NCBI GenBank assembly: GCA_029948255.1
Contig: JALIZF010001799.1
Coordinates: forward strand, 62,001-126,000
Source: Telmatactis stephensoni
Taxonomy: Eukaryota > Cnidaria > Anthozoa > Actiniaria > Isophelliidae
Length of the DNA: 64,000 nt
Direction: 5' to 3'
In this document: piece after piece, positions 23,263-34,872 of the stretch
Position numbering within the stretch: the stretch's first letter is position 1
Layout of the letters: every line of letters begins with the position of its first letter
Notes under the pieces: model-generated
Told to the model about the DNA's origin: nothing
What the model saw: only the letters and a program-made list of their open reading frames with translations
Databases searched by the model: none
Translations under genes and position numbers: made by a program

Positions 23263-26200
23263 CTGAGAAACTTTCATAAAATTCGTTTTTATCTCGTCTT
23301 GATGATGGTATACCATGTTGCGTTCTCCAAATATAAGCAAAATGATCTTCAGATCCACAGATCAAATATTGACCATCATGACTATAAATAAGACAATCTA
23401 CACTTAGATGAACTATTCACATCTTTACAATACCTATAGTTCGTGAAGGGATCCGAGACCACTCAGTGCCGTACGGTTTAAACAAAACCAATAACAATAA
23501 ACAATACGACAATAAAACAAAAGACAAAACTATCGGCCCCGATAACAATTTTCTCGGTTAAGGTCATAACTTTTGTCAAAGCGCGCGTTTTTCAGTTTTC
23601 TCGATGATTTTTGTTAAGTTTTCTGTACTTTAATGGGCCCGATAACTAAGTGCGCGCTTCGAGAACCAAGCCCCAGAAACCTGGTAGGATGGAATGTGCA
23701 TGGATATCTACGTTTAACAAGATTTCTGAATATAAGGTTTCTGTAGATATATACTACATACCTGAAACTTGCTTTGATCTGGCTACTTGAGTTAGTACAT
23801 CCTTTGTACTTGCAGGAGAGAGAATTATCTTTTAGATCGTAAAGGCGAATACGTGAATCATTGGATGTGATAAGAACCTGAAACAAAGCAAGGTAAGAGA
23901 TCATCTTTATTGTCTGTACCCCTTGCTAAATACATTGCCTCCTACCAGCTCCCTCTTATTCTTCCCTTGGAGAACTGTCCCGTGGGTACCCTCGTTGAGA
24001 AGCTGACTTACGCACAAACTAACTAAGAGGGGATTTATGGGGTTTAAAGGGGATTGGGTTTCCTGTGTTACCCCATCTTTGGTTACACAGGAAACCCAAT
24101 TCTCTCCTACCAGCTCCCTCTTATTCTTCCTTTGGAGAACCGTGGGTATCCCTCGTTTAGAAGCTGACTTACGCACAAACTAACTAAGAGGGGAATGGGA
24201 TTTAAAGGGAATTGGGTTTCCTGTGTTACCCTGCCTTTGGTTACACAGGAAACCCAATTCTCTCCTACCAGCTCCATCTTATTCTTCCCTTGGAGAACTG
24301 TCCCGTGGGTACCCTCGTTGAGAAGCTGACTTACGCACAAACTAACTAAGAGGGGAATGGGATTTAAAAGGGATTGGGTTTCCTGTGTTACCCCGTCGTT
24401 GGTTACACAGGAAACCCAATTCTCTCCATTTCCCCAAAGAAACGCTTGCTACACAGGCTAACTAAGCACCTTTTGCCTCTAAATAGAATCATATTAATGA
24501 ATAAGTTTAAAAAAAGAAAGCAAAAAACTAAACGAAACGCACACTCACACACACACGAACGAACGTAAACACGCAAGAACTAACAATTTAATGGACACAA
24601 TCCTCTGTGAAGGAAAAAGACTTGCCTATCTGTCACACCTCCTTACGCTCTTACCATCTCATCGTCTAAACTACTGACCACTCCACCGTACACCTCAATT
24701 GTTTGATTGTGCAAACGGTGCTTATAACAAAATCAAAATTTACCTTTTCTTCACCTGGCATGGGTTCAATACCACTTATTTTCCGTCCACGTGATCGCTT
24801 GTTACGAGTTGGAGACACTTGCCACTGGGTGTGGTACTTGAGACGCTAGAAAACAAACTCTTGTTAAATATTACAGAAAGATAGTATTATTTTGTGGAAT
24901 TAAGTGGTTTTATTTACCTCTGTCTCATAAAATATGCATCTCCCATCATATGTCCCAACAACAGCAAATCTTCCTTGAAGACAGAAATTGGCTGCTGTGA
25001 TGAGGTTACTTCCTGGGAATTCAATGAGACATCAAGTCAGTAATATGTTACTAGTCACCATTAAAGCATCAAAGTAGTCCATCAGTTTATGGGTTATCTG
25101 CCTACATAGCAAGATTTGGTTGGGTTACATGTACCTGTGTGAGCAAAAATAGCACTTGAAGAAGATGTAACGTTCTTTTGTATATTAAGTACCTGAAATT
25201 CATGGCTAAGAAAATAAGAATATTTTTACCTGTTCCTTCAACTTCATTCCAAAGGGCAACTTTCTTGTCAGGGATATTCCACAGTCTAATCTTCCCATCC
25301 AGTGACCCACTCAAGAAGTATCGATCATCCTGGAAAAAGAATGGAACAAATGAAAATGAAATGGAAGTAGAGTTACCTAAGACACATTTATTCATAATTT
25401 TATCATGTCTTTGAAGCATAAGGCACTCCTTGCCTAGCTAGAGATTTAATGGGGGAAAGAAGATATTACACTAACCCTTGGATGAAAGACAATAGCTGTG
25501 ACAAAATCTATATGCTGAAAACAGCACAGACACTCTGTTCTTGAAATATGCCAAAGCCTGCAAGAAGATGGGTTAAGTGTTAGATATAACTACAAAGATA
25601 TGGTCTTATTGCTCTTCACATAATGGTATTGTGTTAAACTCTGATATTTTTATGTAAATGCTGCTATAATTACCTGACAGTTTTATCCATAGATGAAGAA
25701 AGGAGAAAATAATTCTAGAAAAAAATTACAGAGGTGTAAGTGTCTTAATTAGAGAGAAGTGTCTAATTGCTTTACTTAAAGCAATAATAGACTGATTTAG
25801 CCAACACAACTTGCTGCAAGAACAGGATATTTGTTCATATTTGCATGACTAACTGTGAGGATGTCACAGTGCCAATTTTAGGATGACACTTCACCTTTTC
25901 TGTTTTTGCAATATTCCTCTTCTTGGCACTAGCAACCTCAACAATCATTTCAAACAAAATTTCTCAGTGCACATGACATCCTCTTTACACCCAATTTCAA
26001 AATTACGCGACCTAGTGGCGTTGGCTTGTCTGGATTTTAAGCTTCTGTCAATCAAATTGTAACGACTAGAATTTGTAAAATTTTAGCTCTCTAAATTCAC
26101 AAACAAAACAAACTTGAATTTTTTGACAGAACATTTAGTATTTTCCGACTTTTGATGTAAATTTAAGCTTGCTTCAGGGAGAATGAACAGTCGGAGATTT

Positions 26201-29200
26201 GATTGACGGTAGTCAAAACACTGAAAAAGCCATTCAAATGTCGTCTGCAAAGGTAGCATATTTTTGAAAATAGGTGTAGTGTTGCTTTGTGTTTGCCAAA
26301 TCAGTCTAATAGTATATGGTATAGCAAAACACTAACAGTATGTGCAGCCCTGTAATGTTACCTTGGACCATGAAAGATCCAGTACGTCTCCAGTATGTCC
26401 ACAGTATGTGCAGAAAGGTTTCTTTTTAAAGGGTCCATTGTCATCTTCTACAATCTCCTGAAAAATATAGCATCACAGATTAAGTCCACCTCGAATGAGA
26501 CCTCTGCTATCATTTTAGCCTAATGGAGTAAGATTCCCTCTTCTATTTCCCATTTTTCCCTTTTCTTTCCTTTGCCACAATTTCCTCTGGCTGCCACCAA
26601 ATGATGGCTCAGGTAAATCACAAAACCAAGAACTTTCCAAGTGAAGAACTGTACCTTCTTAGCTTTGTCTTCCTGTCCTTTCCCATTCTCATTTACATCT
26701 TCTTCTTCCTTCCCACTTTCTTGTTCACTTCCACTCTCTTCATCTTGCTCTAGAATTTGATCCACTTCTGGGTCAGGAGTAGTAGATTGACCACCTGATA
26801 AAAATGTACCAAAACTTTTTAAGATAAAGATTGCTTCACCAGTACTCTCCATGTATCTGGCTGTCCTGTCTTAGCTATCTATCTTATTAAGGTTTGTTGT
26901 AAGTGGCTTGACTCACTCTTAGGTCTTTAATACCTGTTTTGGAATATTTTTTCCTCATTTCTTCAAAGTATTCTTCATTTTCTTTCAGCACCCATACTCT
27001 CTAAAGTTACAAAAACAAGAGTGAGTGAGTGAGTGACTTCTTTGGTATTCCTGTTGCAGGAATAGTTGATAAAAGACTGGGAACCACCCTGCTTCTTACA
27101 ACAGGAAGCCCGATACATATCAAAGATGAAGTGGAATTTATTATTGCTGCAAATCTTCACCACCATGTGATCTTGACCAGCTGTTGCCTAGACAACCAAA
27201 TAAACACACCAAAATCAGTATTTCTGCTTGATAAATAATATCATAATGTCATGCCATGACCAGTTCTACTTCAAGTATACTTACCATGAGTCTTCCACAG
27301 ACAGAGAATTTGACGGTCCATATAGCACCCTGTAAATCAAGTAATACTAATTAACTGGTATGGAAAAGCTTGACCAAGAAGTATCATTATCATTTAAACA
27401 CATAACCACTGCACTCAGGACTCAATGCATAATACATATTTAAATTGCTCTCATAAATAATTATTTTAATCATTTTTTTGTTTTCTTTCTTCCACTTTTT
27501 TCATTTCCCTTCTAATTTGTTCCTCCAATCACTCACAACATGTTCACCACTCAGATCCTGTAACAGCTTCAGTTTCTCAAACTCTTCTGGGCCTTTGCCA
27601 TGGGCTGACTTGATCTAAAATATATAGTCAAGTGGAACTTTGTATAAGTAGAAGGTTCAATTATAAAGTCACTTAGGCCATTTTCACATGGAACCTTTTA
27701 ATTGACATATGGAGCAGTTTTGTATATCTGTGAAAAATGGGACAGTCACAGCACAGCACCTTCACAGTATTGATTTCAAAAGTTTTACATAGACATAATT
27801 TGACACAGTATTTCTTGCTCTAGATAGCTGAAACATCAAAAATTCCGAGACATTGGTACAATGCAACAGTATTAAAAAATATTATAGTCATACAATATCT
27901 GCTGTACATGTAGTCACAAAATGTTTCTTACTTTTCCAGCAAGGATTCTAAAGTATATGACTGTGAAAATGCATGTGTTATGCTGTGCTATGTCAACTGT
28001 GAAATTTTTGATTGGTCTACATAGAAACACAGTACAGCAGAGTATTAAATTATACCTTAATAAATGGAGTATTAGAAGACTCTTCTTCATCACTTGATGA
28101 ACTTTCTTCTCCACGCTGAACTATATTGGGAGGAATTCAAAATAAAGTAATAATTAATTATTACCTACATGGTTAAAAGTGTAGATTAATTATTTGTGAA
28201 CTGCAATATCAATTTCTTTTGTCATCAATTCTGATAGTCTTTGCTGACAGTGTGACAAAAGATCTCCTCAGTCAAAAGTTGGTGAATTACTTTTATTTGC
28301 TGTGAACAATAATTATTGATGAACAGTAAGTTGCTAATGGCCACCTGGTGAATGGGTGACAGTTGCAGAAACCTCAGTACTTAATAGGCTTATGTAACTG
28401 TCACTGAATTGCCAGGTGATAATTACATCACTAGCGATGTCTGACTGTCTAGCAGGTCAAGTACTAATTAGCTGTTCATCTCTGAGTTTGTCTTAGAAAA
28501 TTGTGCACAGAAAAAGATTTTTGGTATTTTTGTATTTTTCTTGATGTTCTTCAAAAATGAAAGTCATTTCTCATTTTAGCATCATGTCTTTTTATTTATC
28601 ACGTTACTTACTTTCTTTGACTTTCTTGTCAGCCTTCATCTTGTTTACAGTTCGGCCAAGAAAGCTTTTAAGTTTTTTCCTGCAAGAACAACATCAATGT
28701 TTATTTGGGACCAGCTCAATAAATACGTACTATTATAGCATACTATTGTCTATATTTACTTCAAACAGTAAACAGTAGATGATAACAAGAATTCATTGTT
28801 AGTAGTTTTTTGAACTTACGTCTTCTTTTTCACCTTGCTGCCAACTTCTGGACCATCCTCCTGATCAAGATGGCTTGCTTTGGAATTACTATCATAAAGA
28901 GACCATAGAGTATTAGATAGAATATGATGTTAGTAGTGATCTACAGTTAAACACCTCTAGAGAGTCCAAGGTTCTACATGCAAGTTTGATTCTTGGCAGC
29001 AGTAGATCCAGGATTATTCTACAGAGGATGCAGCATTATAGAAATGGAAACTGTCCAGAAGATCTAGAAAACATTTTGGAATTGAAAAGTATCAAGAAGA
29101 AAAGGACTCAAAGTTGTCTTAGGAGAGGGGCAACCCCCCTTCCCCTGTGCCCCTCCCTTAAATCTGCCCATGTTTACAATGTAAGTCATGTGACTAGGTT

Positions 29201-32200
29201 TGTTACTATGAAATCCACCGTAGTGTGCAATGAATACAAATTTACATGTCATTTCCTGCCCACTTTTAACTTATACATTCCAAGAATTCCTGTCTACTTG
29301 TGTACGTTTGAATCAGGTTTACACCAACAAATTCTTCCCTTTGATTACTTTAAAAAATTTCCATCTAAAAGACAGTTAAAACTCAAAAGAACTGAAAGCA
29401 AATTTGAATTAGCTGGTAAAACCTTGAAATAATATTGCCCTTCCAAGTCGCTTGTAATGGTTTTTGCCACAAGGAGACAGGAATTCTTGGAATTTATCAA
29501 TGAAAGTGGCCATGGGTGGGGAAAGGACATGTAAATTTGTACTCATTCCACAATATGGTGGATTCCGTAGTACTGTATCATCAACAAAAATTAACAGCCC
29601 CCTTCAATTCTAATAGGTAGAGTACAAAAACAGAGTAAATGATACATGATTAAATTCTAAATTCTCTTTCAATTCCCAAGGAAAATCTTTCAATTCTATA
29701 GGAGAATTCTGAGTTTCATCAAAAACAATAATATTACTGAGTTTTGACATGGCTCATTGAATAAATAAATAAATGTATTGATTGTTGGTGGATGGAGTGA
29801 TTAAAGGTCAACATACCTGGAATATTCTGAGGTCAATCTCATAATATGTAAAGCCAAGGGATTTGTTCCTTTAGGGAGTCTGTCCTCGGCAAGACTTAAT
29901 GGAATGCTTTCACCTGTGTCTAGATTCTTGACGATTACCTGTTCTAGAATTTCCTGTAATTAAAAAGCAAATACAAAATTAAGTATCTTATTAACAACTC
30001 CATCTCTGATCTTGCATGGCAATCGATATCTCATCGTTGGCCCTCCCTCCCATTAATGTACCAGGAGAATGGGTTGGCGATGACTAAATGGCCATTAATG
30101 TCGAAGATAAAATTCCTATAAATATGTGCTGATGGAGATATAGGACACACTTCTCTTCAGTTATTTCAAGACCCTCGGTTTTAAGATTACTGACAGAGAT
30201 ACTGAACACTGCCTTCCTCTATACAAGACAAAGGTCAACCCAACTGAGTGGGATCTATATGATATTAGGAAGTTTTGACTGGAACTCAAGGAGGTTGATC
30301 AGTTGGTTGGATAAATCTGGCAATAAAAATATAGCCACCAGTAGGCTTAATGTTGGTGCTCTGTTTTGCTATTACAAGTTGGTAACATTTTAATAGCTTG
30401 AGTAGTAATATTTTATCAGTAACTATTTATAATCAATATTAAAACCCTGAGATACTTACAACATCAGACAAAGGTCGTCCAGACTCCGATCTTACTCTCA
30501 CCAAACCATGATTTCCAGTTGAGTGTTGAAAAGCTTGATTGCTTGATACAGAGGTGGATGACCCTGTCTTATTCATCGTAGGACCATTAGATATTACACT
30601 GGAGACGCTAGCAAAACTATCAGGATCTATTACAAGTACTACCAAGAGATGTAACTGAGTTGGACTTGCGTCTAGCATCCAAGGTAAGGGCTGGTATGAC
30701 CTCTGTGGAACTGGCCTTTTCTAAGACTTGTTTCATTTCTGTTGATTTGTAGTCTAGTGTGATAGCTGGGTCATTATCAGTTCCTTGCTCTGATGTGCTA
30801 GCCACTGGAGGGGTGGGGAGTTGTTCAGAAGTTACTGGATCAGAAGAACACGGGAGAATTTCACTTGGTGTAGTTTCAGGAGTTGAAGCTGAAGAGCTTG
30901 GTTTTTCTGGGGACTCCTTGTATTGAAAATGAAAAGAGAGAATGAAACAAACAACTTCAGTATTTTTGAAATCAATGTTTTTTGAAAACATACTGGCATG
31001 TACATGTTCTAAATGTGTCAATGATATTTCATTATTAATAATATAACCTAAGAAATTTGTGCAATTTGATTGGCTGAGAGCACTGGTATTTCAGCTTAAT
31101 TTTGTAATTTCGCATGTGAAAATTACAGTTTCCATGGCAACTGCATTCTTTCTTTGCCAAAAAGGCTAAGAGAAAACGGCGGCCAGGTGGGGAAGCTTTC
31201 TCCCGCTAAAAGGAAGTGATTTAATCATGGAAACAAGTCAAAAAGCTATAAAATGAAAGGGAAACAGGTTTTTGATGGTTATGAAGAGTTCGTTTTTCCT
31301 TTTTTCTGCTGAAAAGATAATAAATGATCAGGCATAGCAACATGTGAAGTGAAAGTTTGTCAAAATACCTTCAAACTGAAGGATTGACATGGCTGAAAAG
31401 TTTATGAAAGGTAATAAAAACGTTTTTTCTACACTTATGCATTTATTGTCTATCTTATCTAGAAAGGTTTTTTGACATCTTTTTTTCAAACTATACTGTT
31501 TTTAGTCACAAATGACAATTTGTTCGTGAGTCTGTTTTTCACTGATTGATTTCAGTGAAGTCAATCAGACCAAATTAAAATCGAAAACAAAATTACTGGT
31601 TTTACCTTCTCAATGTAGTTTTGACTTTGAATGACTACTTGTCTTGAATATTGTTAGCTTTATCTTTTATCTGCACAGGCTTGAAAGCTATGTTTTCACT
31701 TTTTGAAGTAGTTGAGTGTAAAGCGATTCAACCTTGCAGTTGTTTTTCATCAAATTTTCAGAAATTTCTTAGGTTAATATTATTAACAAATAATAGCATG
31801 TTTTGTATGTGATATTTGGCATAAATACCACTCGTGATATTTCAAAATTGTCCCAAATTTCACTCGCCTACAGCTCGTGAAATTTTGTTTAACAATTTTG
31901 AAATATCACTTGTGGTATTTATACCAAATATCACTACAAACCATGCTATTACCTATACGAAATAATTATACACATACACATGATAGAATAGTTTGGCCTG
32001 CTCCTCCTTCAAAAGAATTGAGAGTTGAAACCTGAAGGATGTCTTGAGACTTGGACTAAATAGCTTCCAAATGAGCAAAAGAGGCAGACTTATACTGATA
32101 AGCAAACCACAGGAAATGACGTTGAACAGTTTTCATACGAGAGGGAAACTGACGGTACCAGTTACGGTGATTCATGGTATGGCTACGGCAGGAATTTTGA

Positions 32201-34533
32201 ATGTTTTTATAGACATTAGGGTATTGACACAGTCACGGTACGGTACTATCGGTTTCCCACTCATACGAAAAGTGCTCTATTAACACTTCTACCAATATCC
32301 CTGTGTTAGTAACCTTATATCTGGATTATCACATTGCAGAACAGATAATAATTATTTTCGATTATCATTTTTAACAACCCCTACCTTTGGCTCTTCAACA
32401 CCATGTTCCAAGGCGATTTTGGCTTCAGCTTTCTTCTTGCGCTTTCTTCTTGGTGGCGCCACAGGAGCAGGGCCTTCAGTCTCTTTGCACTCCTTTTCCC
32501 CTCCATCCACAACATCTTTCCTGTTATTTTCTTCACTGACAACACTTTTCAAAACTTCACTGACAGGTGATAATGGAATTGATGACGACCTTGTCTTCAC
32601 TTCTTCTACTATATCCTTTTTGTGTTCATCTCCATGGAGATTGAGTTCTAAATTGCTGACTTTGGATTTTTGTATATTGTTATCTACATCTTGTTTATTG
32701 AGAATTTGTGAGCTGTGCTGGTGATTGATTACTTTACTGGTTGAAGATTTTAAATTACTTTCTTGATTTGATTTATTTTCTTTTGTATTCAAGGAATTAG
32801 TGTTCCCTGTGGAATCATAATCTTGAGCTTTTAACTTTCCTTGTGGTAAAATTTCATTTTCCTCTTTGTTGTATGTTTGCTTAATATTCTCAGAATCTTT
32901 AATTTTTAATGCATTATTCTGTGGAGACAATTTAAGACAGTTAGTGAATATTTTATGATAAAATACCAGAAAACATTAAGTTTATTTTAATATTTGACAG
33001 GATTACCCCTGGAGTGTTTGCCAAACATGCATGTAGGACTCTTGAATAAATTCACAATCTAGCTCAAATTCATTGATAAAACAAATATTTTCTCTGACAA
33101 AAGTTAAAAACTTTCTCAAATACACTTGCATTTTTTCATGCAAATTCAGAAATATATAAAGAAACTTCAATAACAATGCTTCAGTAAACACCAATCGAAC
33201 TGTCAAAGTTATGTAAATATAGAAAACTAATTGCAAAGATTAAAAGAAACTGTATGTATTGAGCCACTTAGAGACAAATAAAGTGAAAATAAGCTGAAAC
33301 CCAATTACAATGTAAATATATTGGTGAAAACACTCAGTTGTTTTTATGCTAATCTAATCTGCTAATTTGGCTATTTAAGGACATGTGCGATGAAGAATAT
33401 TAAAAATACGCTTCCGATATTGGAAGAGATTAACGGCCAATTATTCCATGTATATTACCTTGGCCTTCCATTTAACCTCAGAGTAAGGAATATTTAAAAT
33501 AAATCTTTTAATGTTAAGAAAAATATTTTCTAAGCTCTGGGAGGCAAAATTAACTCTCTTCATCAAACACATTTTCCCGAAACAGCAACAACAAACTAAT
33601 TAGTTAAAATAAATTTCAAGCTTCATGCCAAAAATTTAATTCCAGAGTTAATTTATATTCTTGTACATTTGAATATGTCAATACTTGGAATTTGTGTTTG
33701 CAAAGGGTTTCAAGGGTTTTGAAAGTTAAATATTGCGAATTGATGCACTGCAGGAAATCGGTTTTAACATCTAAAAGATCAAGCTGTGAAAAACATGTAA
33801 AAGGTTCCTTGGAGAAGGAGAAATTGTTTTGTTGCTTTGGCAGGTGGAGATCATCCCTCTGAAACATATGCAATGAATTTAGTACCGCTCTTGTAGCGCA
33901 AAAGTTCCGAATAAAATCACAAGCAGTTCACTGATATCTTTATAGATAAATAAATTGCTAAGAGAGGGTAAAATCTCCCCCAAAGCAGCAGGATTCATTA
34001 TAAATATTCTTACGAAATCAACACGAAAATAAATGTTCAGTGAAAAGGAACACGAGAAGACATTTGACGACCTTGCGAAATTACTGGAGTTCAACATTTC
34101 CTGCAAAAACTCCCAACCTTCAAATATATGGCGATCTGGAGAATACATAACAAGTTTCTATTTTGCTACTGGATATGTACCTTGAGGGAACTCACTTTAC
34201 TTGGAGAGCTTGCATCGAAGCTAGAAATAAACATATAATCTTAAACACAAAAACATAAGAATCATGTTGTCCGTTTTAAAACATCGTCACTTGACTTAGA
34301 AGAATTGGACAATAAATTCCTCCTCATGCCTTAATAATTCCTTTATCATTACCATCATTCTCCAACACAACGCCTCAACAATGAGACAATACCATGTCCT
34401 CAAAAAAAATGTGGCGGCAAATTCTCTGAACACGAAAGTCAAAATTTGTCTCAAGACAACTATGGACTCACCTATTGTTTTGAGTCTCCGCAGCGTCGAA
34501 AAACTCTCCTTCGGAATCACTGTCACTTTGCAT
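23263..34533 (-). CDS. WDR44: WD repeat-containing protein 44 (3' end not seen)
   Basis: Rab11 effector that binds VAP proteins at ER-endosome contacts. Exons: 34472-34533, 34181-34220, 33769-33858 (least sure), 32385-32918, 30460-30916, 29817-29953, 28820-28888, 28612-28679, 28056-28120, 27537-27614, 27285-27329, 27164-27187 (24-nt microexon), 26934-27000, 26655-26794, 26362-26457, 25674-25714, 25476-25557, 25230-25329, 24918-25012, 24744-24845, 23762-23877 and 23263-23381. About 870 codons are visible (human 913). The N-terminus has EFFDAAE, a canonical FFAT motif, then a disordered Lys/Ser/Pro region with APPRRKRKK. The WD part is close to human, e.g. HTGDVLDLSWSK, SGSLDGKIRLWNIPDKKVA and ITSNDSRIRLYDL. 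A +1 frame break lies in exon 30460-30916. The last blade, after FYESFS, was not found. Confidence 0.93.
23942..24430. repeat. Three-copy ~163-bp tandem repeat with hairpins
   Basis: Units start near 23942, 24107 and 24266 with CTACCAGCTCCCTCTTATTC. Each ends with a stem: TTGGGTTTCCTGTGT pairs with ACACAGGAAACCCAA around a short loop. The array is in the WDR44 intron before exon 23762-23877. A degenerate single stem of the same type is at 60287-60340. Confidence 0.85.
27705..27830. repeat. Degenerate copy of 150-bp MITE
   Basis: GGAGCAGTTTTGTATATCTG, GTCACAGCACAGC and TTTTACATAGACAT match the family order, but the right end is decayed. It is in a WDR44 intron. Confidence 0.4.
31791..31950. 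repeat. Fold-back repeat in WDR44 intron
   Basis: AATAGCATGTTTTGTATGTG with GATATTTGGCATAAATACCA pairs with GGTATTTATACCAAATATC and CATGCTATT across a loop centred near 31870. The arms are about 75 bp. Confidence 0.75.
32126..32279. repeat. 150-bp palindromic MITE, copy 5
   Basis: Left end TTTTCATACGAGAGGGAAAC, right end CTCATACGAAAAGTGCTCTA, with the shared GAATGTTTTTATAGACAT centre. It lies about 100 bp from the big WDR44 exon 32385-32918, in the intron. Confidence 0.8.
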
Positions 34534-34872
34534 TGCTGACTGTTATGTGTAAGGATAGCAGGGCTCTCTTTTATACTTCAAATACATGCCTGGAATTGCT
34601 TTATTCTTCAAATAATGCCCATTTTTCGAGCGGTTGTACAACCTCCATCTACTTCTTTGAAGAGACATCGCCTCCACTGTTCTTGTACCGGGGTGCTTTG
34701 CGATTATAAGGAAGTACTTGATTGGTCAAAATTGAGAATCATAACAGTGTAGCCAATCAAATTGCTTGTTATATTCCACGAAAGCGTCCTGTTATCCCGT
34801 CAAACAGGATGAGTCGTTCAGGTTATCGGTAGATTTTACCAAGATTGTCTGAGAATTGCTCAATTTTCGAAA
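34534..34872. promoter_or_regulatory. Shared WDR44 / GRTP1 divergent promoter
   Basis: A 339-bp gap between opposite start codons. ATTGGT at 34720 and GCCAAT at 34752-34757 form a pair of CCAAT boxes in opposite orientation, as is common in bidirectional promoters. No TATA box was seen. Transcription start sites are not determined. Confidence 0.5.

Noticed and set aside
28986..29432. 148-codon plus-strand frame in a WDR44 intron
   Set aside because: Composition is random-like and no homologous motif is seen.
32419..32724. 101-codon plus-strand frame
   Set aside because: Exact antisense of the large WDR44 exon 32385-32918.
33616..33768. Extension of WDR44 exon 3 to its stop
   Set aside because: Reading on past 33769 meets a stop at 33616; a donor GTTAAA at 33768 keeps frame with the next exon, though this small exon is itself only moderately supported.
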